Shown here one piece after another: positions 22,263 to 33,276 of a stretch of 64,000 bases of DNA (its first letter is position 1; each line of letters starts with the position of its first letter). The notes beneath the pieces were generated by a model. That model ran no database searches and was not told the origin of the DNA. It saw only the letters and a program-made list of their open reading frames with translations. The position numbers were made by a program, and so were the translations under genes. Source of the stretch: Sympetrum striolatum (taxonomy: Eukaryota; Arthropoda; Insecta; Odonata; Libellulidae); assembly GCA_947579665.1 (NCBI GenBank), contig OX388344.1, positions 14,874,346 through 14,938,345 of the forward strand. Reading direction: 5' to 3'.

Positions 22263-25200
22263 TAGAAGCTTTTTTCGATCATATCTTGGAAAAATCACAA
22301 AAACTAGGGCAAAACAGAGGAATAAAATAAAAATTTAGCTGAAATTTTCCGTTTTTTGTGGTTTATTCGATCATATCTTGGCAAAATCACGAAAAATAAG
22401 AAAAACAGAGGAAAAAAATTGAAATTTCTGTGAAATTATTTGTTTTTGAAGCTTTTTTCGATCATATCAAGTCAGAATGAAGAAAACTAAGGCAAAATAG
22501 AGGAAAAAAATTTAAATTTTGGTGAAATTATCCGTTTTTTGTGCTTTTTTCGATCATATCTTGGCATAATTATGAAAACTAAGGCAAAACAGAGGAAAAC
22601 AATTGAAATTTCTGTGAAATTATCCGTTTTAGAAGCTTTTTTCGATCATATGTTGGAAAAATCACTAAAACTAAGGCAAATCAGAGGAATAAAATTAAAA
22701 TTTCAATAAAATTATCCGTTTTTTGTGCTTTATTCGATCATATCTTGGCAAAATCAAGAAAATTAAGGCAAAACAGAGGAAAAAATTGAAATTTCTGTGA
22801 AATTATCCGTTTTAGAAGCTCTTTTCCTTAAAATCAAGTCAGAATCAAGAAAACTAAGGCAAAATAGAGGAAAAAAATTTAAATTTTGGTGAAATTATCC
22901 GTTTTTTGTGCTTTTTTCGATCATATCCTGGCAAAATGATGAAAACTAAGGCAAAACAGAGGAATAAAATTGAGATTTCGGTGAAATTATCCGTTTTGAA
23001 GCTTTTTTCGATCAAATCTTGGAAAAATCACTAAAACTAAGGAAAAACCGAAGAATAAAATTAAAATTTAGGTGAAATTATCAGATTTTTGTGTTTTTCT
23101 CGATCATATCTTGGCAAAATCACGAAAATTAAGGCAAAACAGAGGAAAAAAATTGAAATTTCTGTTAAATTATCAGTTTTAGAAGCTTTTTTCGATCATA
23201 TCAAGTCAGAATCAAGAAAACTAAGGCAAAATAGAGGAAAAAAATATAAATTTTGGTGAAATTATCCTTTTTTTGTGCTTTTTTCGATCATATCTTGGCA
23301 AAATGATGAAAACTATGGCAAAACTGGAAAAAAATTGAAATTTCTGTGAAATTATCCGTTTTAGAAGCTTTTTTCGATCATATCTTGGAAATATCACTAA
23401 AACTAGGGCAAAACAGAGGAATAAAATCAAAATTTAGGTGAAATTTTCCGTTTTTTGTGGTTTATTCGATCATATCTTGGCAAAATGATGAAAACTAAGG
23501 CAAAACAGAGGAAAAAAATTGAAATTTCTGTGAAATTATCCGTTTTAGAAGCTTTTTTCGATCATATATTGGAAAAATTACCAAAACCAAGGAAAAACAT
23601 TGGAATAAAATTTCGGTGAAATTATCCGTTTTTTGTGGTTTTTTCGATCATATCTTGGCAAAATCATGAAAATGAAGGCAAAACAGAGGAAAAAAATTGA
23701 AATTTCTGTGAAATTATCCGTTTTTTGAGTTTTTTTCGATCATATCTTGGCAAAATCACGAAAATTAAGGCAAAACAGATGAAAAAAATTGAAATTTCTG
23801 TGAAATTATCCGTTTTAAAAGCTCTTTTCCTTCATATCAAGTCACAATCAACAAAACTAAGGCAAAATAGAGGAAAAAAATTGAAATTTAGGTGAAATTA
23901 TCCGTTTTTCGTGCTTTGTTCGATCATATCTTGGCAAAGAAATTGAAATTTCTGTGAAATTATTCGTTTTAGAAGTTTTTTTGATCATATCTTGGAAAAA
24001 TCACTAAAACTTAGGCAAAACAGAGGAATAAAATTAAAATTTCGTTGAAATTATCCGTTTTTTGTGCTTTTTTCGATCAAATGTTGACAAAATCACGAAA
24101 ATCCATGCAAAACAGAGGAAAAAAATTGAAATTTCTGTGAAATTATCCGTTTTAGAAGCTTTTTTCGATCAAATCAAGTCAGAATCAATAAAACTAAGGC
24201 AAAATAGAGGAAAAAAATTTAAATTTTGGTGAAATTATCCATTTTTTGTGCTTTTTTTGATCACATCTCGGCAAAATGAAGAAGAATAAGGCAAAACAGA
24301 GGAAAAAAATTGAAATTTCTGTGAAATTATCCGTTTTAGAAGCTATTTTCGATCACATCTTGCAAAAATCACTAATAATAAGGCAAAACAAAAGAATAAA
24401 ATTAATATTTTGGTGAAATTATCCGATTTTTGTGGTTTTTTCGATCATATCTTGGAAAAATCACGAAAATTAAGGCAAATCGGAGGAAAAAAATTGAAAT
24501 TTCTGTAAAATTATCCGTTTTAGAAGCTTTTTTCGATTATATCTTGGAAAAATCACTAAAACAAAGGCAAAGCAGAGGAATAAAATTGAAATTTCGGTGT
24601 AATTATCCGTTTTTTGTGCTTTTTTCGATCATATCTTGGCAAAATCACGAAAATTAAGGAAAAACAGATGAAAAAAATTGAAATTTCTGTGAAATTATCC
24701 GTTTTAAAAGCTTTCTTCGATCATATCTTGGAAATATCACTAAAACTAACGCAAAACATAGGAATAAAATTAAAATTTCGGTGAAATAATCCGTTTCTTG
24801 TGGTTTTTTTCGATCATATCTTGGCAAAATCACGAAAATGAAGGCGAAACAGAGGAAAAAAATTGAAATTTCTGTGAAATTATCCGTTTTAGAAGTTTTT
24901 TTTAATCATATCAGGTCAGAATCAAGAAAACTAAGGCAAAATAGAGGAAAAAAATTAAAATCTCGGTGAAATTATTCGTTTTTTGTGCTTTGTTCGACCA
25001 TATCTTCGCAAAAAAATTGAAATTTCTGTGAAATTATCCGTTTTAGAAGCTTTTTTCGATCATATCTTGGAAAAATCACTAAAACAAAGGCAAAGCAGTG
25101 GAATAAATTAACATTTCGGTGTAATTATCCGTTTTTTGTGCTTTTTTCGATCATCTCTTGGCAAAATTACGAAAATTAAGGCAAAACAGAGGAAAAAATT

Positions 25201-26111
25201 GAAATTTCAGTAAAATTATCCGTTTTAGAAGCTCTTTTCCTTCATATCAAGTCAGAATCAAGAAAACTAAGGCAAAATAGAGGAAAAAATTTAAATTTTG
25301 GTGAAATTATCCGTTTTTTGTGCTTTTTTCGATCATATCTTGGCAAAATCACGAAAATTAAGGAAAAACAGATGAAAAAAATTGAAATTTCTGTGAAATT
25401 ATCCGTTTTAAAAGCTTTTTTCGATCATATCTTGGAAATATCACTAAAACTAAGGCAAAACATAGGAATAAAATCGAAATTTCTGTGAAATTATCCGTTT
25501 TAGAAGTTTTTTTTAATCATATCAGGTCAGAATCAAGAAAACTAAGGCAAAATAGAGGAAAAAAATTAAAATCTCGGTGAAATTATTCGTTTTTTGTGCT
25601 TTGTTCTACCATATCTTGGCAAAAAAATTGAAATTTCTGTGAAATTATCCGTTTTAGAAGCTTTTTTCGATCATATCTTGGAAAAATCACTAAAACAAAG
25701 GCAAAGCAGTGGAATAAATTAACATTTCGGTGTAATTATCCGTTTTTTGTGCTTTTTTCGATCATCTCTTGGCAAAATTACGAAAATTAAGGCAAAACAG
25801 AGGAAAAAATTGAAATTTCAGTGAAATTATCCGTTTTAGAAGCTCTTTTCCTTCATATCAAGTCAGAATCAAGAAAACTAAGGCAAAATAGAGGAAAAAA
25901 TTTAAATTTTGGTGAAATTATCCGTTTTTTGTGCTTTTTTCGATAATATCTTGGCAAAATGATGAAAACTAAGGCAAAATAGAGGAAAAAAATTGAAATT
26001 TCTGTGAAATTATCCGTTTTAGATGCTTTTTTCGATCATATCTTGGAAAAATCACTTAAACTAAGGCAAAACAGTTGAATGAAATTCAAATTTCTGTGAA
26101 ATTATCCCTTT
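21899..26111. repeat. HOR unit A4, 4213 bp, mosaic
   Basis: The unit starts with a 182-bp dimer present twice (ATCAAGTCCG at 21919 and 22101). It then lacks about 822 bp present in A2 before the ATTTAGCTG marker. From about 25321 it switches to sequence that matches the end of A3: AAACAGATG to the unit end is 743 bp in both. This leaves an extra tandem step of about 705 bp (CAGATG at 24664 and 25369). It is a recombinant unit. Confidence 0.85.
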
Positions 26112-29100
26112 TAGAAGTTTTTTTCAATCATATCAAGTCCGAATGAAGAAAACTAAGGCAAAATAGAGGAAAAAAATATAAATTTTGGTGAAATTATCCG
26201 TTTTTTGTGCTTTTTTCGATCATATCTTGGCAAAATGATGAAAACTAAGGCAAAACAGGAAAAAAATTGAAATTTCTGTGAAATTATCCGTTTTAGAAGT
26301 TTTTTTCAATCATATCAAGTCCGAATGAAGAAAACTAAGGCAAAATAGAGGAAAAAAATATAAATTTTGGTGAAATTATCCGTTTTTTGTGCTTTTTTCG
26401 ATCATATCTTGGCAAAATGATGAAAACTAAGGCAAAACAGGAAAAAAATTGAAATTTCTGTGAAATTATCCGTTTTAGAAGCTTTTTTCGATCATATCTT
26501 GGAAAAATCACAAAAACTAGGGCAAAACAGAGGAATAAAATAAAAATTTAGCTGAAATTTTCCGTTTTTTGTGGTTTATTCGATCATATCTTGGCAAAAT
26601 CACGAAAAATAAGAAAAACAGAGGAAAAAAATTGAAATTTCTGTGAAATTATTTGTTATTGAAGCTTTTTTCGATCATATCAAGTCAGAATGAAGAAAAC
26701 TAAGGCAAAATAGAGGAAAAAAATTTAAATTTTGGTGAAATTATCCGTTTTTTGTGCTTTTTTCGATCATATCTTGGCATAATTATGAAAACTAAGGCAA
26801 AACAGAGGAAAACAATTGAAATTTCTGTGAAATTATCCGTTTTAGAAGCTTTTTTCGATCATATGTTGGAAAAATCACTAAAACTAAGGCAAATCAGAGG
26901 AATAAAATTAAAATTTCAATAAAATTATCCGTTTTTTGTGCTTTATTCGATCATATCTTGGCAAAATCAAGAAAATTAAGGCAAAACAGAGGAAAAAATT
27001 GAAATTTCTGTGAAATTATCCGTTTTAGAAGCTCTTTTCCTTAAAATCAAGTCAGAATCAAGAAAACTAAGGCAAAATAGAGGAAAAAAATTTAAATTTT
27101 GGTGAAATTATCCGTTTTTTGTGCTTTTTTCGATCATATCCTGGCAAAATGATGAAAACTAAGGCAAAACAGAGGAATAAAATTGAGATTTCGGTGAAAT
27201 TATCCGTTTTGAAGCTTTTTTCGATCAAATCTTGGAAAAATCACTAAAACTAAGGAAAAACCGAAGAATAAAATTAAAATTTAGGTGAAATTATCAGATT
27301 TTTGTGGTTTTCTCGATCATATCTTGGCAAAATCACGAAAATTAAGGCAAAACAGAGGAAAAAAATTGAAATTTCTGTTAAATTATCAGTTTTAGAAGCT
27401 TTTTTCGATCATATCAAGTCAGAATCAAGAAAACTAAGGCAAAATAGAGGAAAAAAATATAAATTTTGGTGAAATTATCCTTTTTTTGTGCTTTTTTCGA
27501 TCATATCTTGGGAAAATGATGAAAACTATGGCAAAACTGGAAAAAAATTGAAATTTCTGTGAAATTATCCGTTTTAGAAGCTTTTTTCGATCATATCTTG
27601 GAAATATCACTAAAACTAGGGCAAAACAGAGGAATAAAATCAAAATTTAGGTGAAATTTTCCGTTTTTTGTGGTTTATTCGATCATATCTTGGCAAAATG
27701 ATGAAAACTAAGGCAAAACAGAGGAAAAAAATTGAAATTTCTGTGAAATTATCCGTTTTAGAAGCTTTTTTCGATCATATATTGGAAAAATTACCAAAAC
27801 CAAGGAAAAACATTGGAATAAAATTTCGGTGAAATTATCCGTTTTTTGTGGTTTTTTCGATCATATCTTGGCAAAATCATGAAAATGAAGGCAAAACAGA
27901 GGAAAAAAATTGAAATTTCTGTGAAATTATCCGTTTTTTGAGTTTTTTTCGATCATATCTTGGCAAAATCACGAAAATTAAGGCAAAACAGATGAAAAAA
28001 ATTGAAATTTCTGTGAAATTATCCGTTTTAAAAGCTCTTTTCCTTCATATCAAGTCACAATCAACAAAACTAAGGCAAAATAGAGGAAAAAAATTGAAAT
28101 TTAGGTGAAATTATCCGTTTTTCGTGCTTTGTTCGATCATATCTTGGCAAAGAAATTGAAATTTCTGTGAAATTATTCGTTTTAGAAGTTTTTTTGATCA
28201 TATCTTGGAAAAATCACTAAAACTTAGGCAAAACAGAGGAATAAAATTAAAATTTCGTTGAAATTATCCGTTTTTTGTGCTTTTTTCGATCAAATGTTGA
28301 CAAAATCACGAAAATCCATGCAAAACAGAGGAAAAAAATTGAAATTTCTGTGAAATTATCCGTTTTAGAAGCTTTTTTCGATCAAATCAAGTCAGAATCA
28401 ATAAAACTAAGGCAAAATAGAGGAAAAAAATTTAAATTTTGGTGAAATTATCCATTTTTTGTGCTTTTTTTGATCACATCTCGGCAAAATGAAGAAGAAT
28501 AAGGCAAAACAGAGGAAAAAAATTGAAATTTCTGTGAAATTATCCGTTTTAGAAGCTATTTTCGATCACATCTTGCAAAAATCACTAATAATAAGGCAAA
28601 ACAAAAGAATAAAATTAAAATTTTGGTGAAATTATCCGATTTTTGTGGTTTTTTCGATCATATCTTGGAAAAATCACGAAAATTAAGGCAAATCGGAGGA
28701 AAAAAATTGAAATTTCTGTAAAATTATCCGTTTTAGAAGCTTTTTTGATTATATCTTGGAAAAATCACTAAAACAAAGGCAAAGCAGAGGAATAAAATTG
28801 AAATTTCGGTGTAATTATCCGTTTTTTGTGCTTTTTTCGATCATATCTTGGCAAAATCACGAAAATTAAGGAAAAACAGATGAAAAAAATTGAAATTTCT
28901 GTGAAATTATCCGTTTTAAAAGCTTTTTTCGATCATATCTTGGAAATATCACTAAAACTAACGCAAAACATAGGAATAAAATTAAAATTTCGGTGAAATA
29001 ATCCGTTTCTTGTGGTTTTTTCGATCATATCTTGGCAAAATCACGAAAATGAAGGCGAAACAGAGGAAAAAAATTGAAATTTCTGTGAAATTATCCGTTT

Positions 29101-29711
29101 TAGAAGTTTTTTTTAATCATATCAGGTCAGAATCAAGAAAACTAAGGCAAAATAGAGGAAAAAAATTAAAATCTCGGTGAAATTATTCGTTTTTTGTGCT
29201 TTGTTCGACCATATCTTCGCAAAAAAATTGAAATTTCTGTGAAATTATCCGTTTTAGAAGCTTTTTTCGATCATATCTTGGAAAAATCACTAAAACAAAG
29301 GCAAAGCAGTGGAATAAATTAACATTTCGGTGTAATTATCCGTTTTTTGTGCTTTTTTCGATCATCTCTTGGCAAAATTACGAAAATTAAGGCAAAACAG
29401 AGGAAAAAATTGAAATTTCAGTAAAATTATCCGTTTTAGAAGCTCTTTTCCTTCATATCAAGTCAGAATCAGGAAAACTAAGGCAAAATAGAGGAAAAAA
29501 TTTAAATTTTGGTGAAATTATCCGTTTTTTGTGCTTTTTTCAATAATATCTTGGCAAAATGATGAAAACTAAGGCAAAATAGAGGAAAAAAATTGAAATT
29601 TCTGTGAAATTATCCGTTTTAGATGCTTTTTTCGATCATATCTTGGAAAAATCACTTAAACTAAGGCAAAACAGTTGAATGAAATTAAAATTTCTGTGAA
29701 ATTATCCGTTT
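26112..29711. repeat. HOR unit A5, ~3600 bp
   Basis: This unit aligns to A4 at an offset of 4213-4212 bp through about 29400. It lacks the extra step of about 600-700 bp that A4 has after 25321. It ends where the ATCAAGTCCG marker is replaced by ATCAGGTCAG (29732). A one-base loss in the T-run near 28741 separates it from the corresponding site in A4. Confidence 0.82.
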
Positions 29712-31028
29712 TAGAAGTTTTTTTCAATCATATCAGGTCAGAATCAAGAAAACTAAGGCAAAATAGAGGAAAAAAATTGAAATCTCGGTGAAATTATTCG
29801 TTTTTTGTGCTTTGTTCGACCATATCTTGGCAAAAAATTTGAAATTTCTGTGAAATTATCCGTTTAAGAAGGTTTTTTCGATCATATCTTGGAAAAATCA
29901 CTAAAACAAAGGCTAAGCAGAGGAATAAATTAAAATATTGGTGAAATTATCCGTTTTTTGTGCTTTTTTTGATCACATACCGGCAAACTGAAGAAGAATA
30001 AGGCAAAACAGAGGAAAAAAATTGAAATTTCTTTGAAATTATCCGTTTTAGAAGCTTTTTTCGATCACATCTTAAAAAATCACTAATAATAAGGCAAAAC
30101 AAAAGAATAAAATTAAAATTTTGGTGAAATTATCCGATTTTTGTGGTTTTTTCGATCATATCTTGGAAAAATCACGAAAATTAAGGCAAATCGGAGGAAA
30201 AAAATTGAAATTTCTGTGAAATTATCCGTTTTAGAAGCTTTTTTCGATTATATCTTGGAAAAATCACTAAAACAAAGGCAAAGCAGAGGAATAAAATTGA
30301 AATTTCGGTGTAATTATCCGTTTTTTGTGCTTTTTTCGATCATATCTTGGCAAAATCACGAAAATTAAGGAAAAACAGATGAAAAAAATTGAAATTTCTG
30401 TGAAATTATCCGTTTTAAAAGCTTTTTTCGATCATATCTTGGAAATATCACCAAAACTAACGCAAAACATAGGAATAAAATTAAAATTTCGGTGAAATTA
30501 TCCGTTTTTTGTGGTTTTTTCGATCATATCTTGGCAAAATCACGAAAATGAAGGCGAAACAGAGGAAAAAAATTGAAATTTCTGTGAAATTATCCGTTTT
30601 AGAAGTTTTTTTTAATCATATCAGGTCAGAATCAAGAAAACTAAGGCAAAATAGAGGAAAAAAATTAAAATCTCGGTAAAATTATTCGTTTTTTGTGCTT
30701 TGTTCGACCATATCTTGGCAAAAAAATTGAAATTTCTGTGAAATTATCCGTTTTACAAGCTTTTTTCGATCATATCTTGGAAAAATCACTAAAACAAAGG
30801 CAAAGCAGTGGAATAAATTAACATTTCGGTGAAATTATCCGTTTTTTGTGCTTTTTTCGATAATATCTTGGCAAAATGATGAAAACTAAGGCAAAATAGA
30901 GGAAAAAAATTGAAATTTCTGTGAAATTATCCGTTTTAGATGCTTTTTTCGATCATATCTTGGAAAAATCACTTAAACTAAGGCAAAACAGTTGAATGAA
31001 ATTAAAATTTCTGTGAAATTATCCGTTT
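29712..31028. repeat. Short derived HOR unit D1, 1317 bp
   Basis: This unit is delimited by CAATCATATCAGGTCAG at 29732 and again at 31049. It contains the GATCACATACCGGC variant and the GATCACATCTT derivative seen in larger units, with much of the 4.1-kb order missing. It is a contracted unit that duplicated with the next one. Confidence 0.78.
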
Positions 31029-32527
31029 TAGAAGTTTTTTTCAATCATATCAGGTCAGAATCAAGAAAACTAAGGCAAAATAGAGGAAAAAAATTGAAAT
31101 CTCGGTGAAATTATTCGTTTTTTGTGCTTTGTTCGACCATATCTTGGCAAAAAATTTGAAATTTCTGTGAAATTATCCGTTTTAGAAGGTTTTTTCGATC
31201 ATATCTTGGAAAAATCACTAAAACAAATGCTAAGCAGAGGAATAAATTAAAATTTTGGTGAAATTATCCGTTTTTTGTGCTTTTTTTGATCACATACCGG
31301 CAAACTGAAGAAGAATAAGGCAAAACAGAGGAAAAAAATTGAAATTTCTGTGAAATTATCCGTTTTAGAAGCTTTTTTCGATCACATCTTGCAAAAATCA
31401 CTAATAATAAGGCAAAACAAAAGAATAAAATTAAAATTTTGGTGAAATTATCCGATTTTTGTGGTTTTTTCGATCATATCTTGGAAAAATCACGAAAATT
31501 AAGGCAAATCGGAGGAAAAAAATTGAAATTTCTGTGAAATTATCCGTTTTAGAAGCTTTTTTCGATTATATCTTGGAAAAATCACTAAAACAAAGGCAAA
31601 GCAGAGGAATAAAATTGAAATTTCGGTGTAATTATCCGTTTTTTGTGCTTTTTTCGATCATATCTTGGCAAAATCACGAAAATTAGGAAAAACAGATTAA
31701 AAAAATTGAAATTTCTGTGAAATTATCCGTTTTAAAAGCTTTTTTCGATCATATCTTGGAAATATCACTAAAACTAACGCAAAACATAGGAATAAAATTA
31801 AAATTTCGGTGAAATTATCCGTTTTTTGTGGTTTTTTCGATCATATCTTGGCAAAATCACGAAAATGAAGGCGAAACAGAGGAAAAAAATTGAAATTTCT
31901 GTGAAATTATCCGTTGTAGAAGTTTTCTTTAATCATATCAGGTCAGAATCAAGAAAACTAAGGCAAAATAGAGGAAAAAAATTAAAATCTCGGTGAAATT
32001 ATTCGTTTTTTGTGCTTTGTTCGACCATATCTTGGCAAAAAAATTGAAATTTCTGTGAAATTATCCGTTTTAGAAGCTTTTTTCGATCATATCTTGGAAA
32101 AATCACTAAGACAAAGGCAAAGCAGTGGAATAAATTAACATTTCGGTGTAATTATCCGTTTTTTGTGCTTTTTTCGATCATCTCGTGGCAAAATTACGAA
32201 AATTAAGGCAAAACAGAGGAAAAAATTGAAATTTCAGTGAAATTATCCGTTTTAGAAGCTCTTTTCCTTCATATCAAGTCAGAATCAAGAAAACTAAGGC
32301 AAAATAGAGGAAAAAATTTAAATTTTGGTGAAATTATCCGTTTTTTGTGCTTTTTTCGATAATATCTTGGCAAAATGATGAAAACTAAGGCAAAATAGAG
32401 GAAAAAAATTGAAATTTCTGTGAAATTATCCGTTTTAGATGCTTTTTTCGATCATATCTTGGAAAAATCACTTAAACTAAGGCAAAACAGTTGAATGAAA
32501 TTAAAATTTCTGTGAAATTATCCGTTT
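31029..32527. repeat. Short derived HOR unit D2, 1499 bp
   Basis: This unit repeats the order of D1, including GATCACATACCGGC near 31290, but keeps about two extra monomers, CATCTCGTGGC and the CTCTTTTCC type near 32170-32290, that D1 lacks. The next boundary marker is at 32548. Confidence 0.78.
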
Positions 32528-33265
32528 TAGAAGTTTTTTTCAATCATATCAGGTCAGAATCAAGAAAACTAAGGCAAAATAGAGGAAAAAAATTGAAATC
32601 TCGGTGAAATTATTCGTTTTTTGTGCTTTGTTCGACCATATCTTGGCAAAAAAATTTAAATTTCTGTGAAATTATCCGTTTTTGAAGCTTTTTTCAATCA
32701 TATCATGTCAGAATGAAGAAAACTAAGCCAAAATAGAGGAAAACAATTTAAATTTTGGTGAAATTATCCGTTTTTTGTGCTTTTTTCGATCATATCTTGG
32801 CATAATTATGAAAACTAAGGCAAAACAGAGGAAAACAATTGAAATTTCTGTGAAATTATCCGTTTTAGAAGCTTTTTTCGATCATATGTTGGAAAAATCA
32901 CTAAAACTAAGGCAAATCAGAGGAATAAAATTAAAATTTCAATAAAATTATCCGTTTTTTGTGCTTTATTCGATCATATCTTGGCAAAATCAAGAAAATT
33001 AAGGCAAAACAGAGGAAAAAATTGAAATTTCTGTGAAATTATCCGTTTTAGAAGCTCTTTTCCTTAAAATCAAGTCAGAATCAAGAAAACTAAGGCAAAA
33101 TAGAGGAAAAAAATTTAAATTTTGGTGAAATTATCCGTTTTTTGTGCTTTTTTCGATCATATCCTGGCAAAATGATGAAAACTAAGGCAAAACAGAGGAA
33201 TAAAATTGAGATTTCGGTGAAATTATCCGTTTTAGAAGCTTTTTTCGATCAAATCTTGGAAAAAT
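32528..33265. repeat. Tail of copy A, partial HOR up to the A/B join
   Basis: After one D-type boundary monomer, the sequence jumps near 32670 to the ATCATGTCAGAATGAAG...AAGCC variant. It then follows the order found in unit A1 from about 11625 to about 12200. It stops at the super-repeat join, where AACTAGGGCAAATC replaces the AACTAAGGAAAAACCG that follows in A1. Confidence 0.78.
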
Positions 33266-33276
33266 CACTAAAACTA
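33253..33276. other. Join between super-repeat copies A and B
   Basis: Left of 33253 the monomer carries GATCAAATCTTGG, typical of the HOR units. From 33277 it carries GGGCAAATCAGAGG, typical of position 2721 onward. The 24 bases between are common to both parents. The crossover therefore lies in this interval and preserved monomer phase. Confidence 0.8.

Larger units (their letters stand above)
2711..33265. repeat. Super-repeat copy A (~30.6 kb)
   Basis: This segment is repeated as copy B from 33266. Rare markers align: GAAGACAAACCAGAGG at 2811 and 33367, and TTCTGTGCTTTG near 3560 and 34116, both at an offset of 30556. After structural differences in copy B the offset becomes 30190, then 30006, then 31289, then 35266. 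Copy A includes the diverse monomers at 2711-10440 and the HOR units from 10441. Sequence A 28736-33265 has no partner only because the window ends. Confidence 0.92.
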
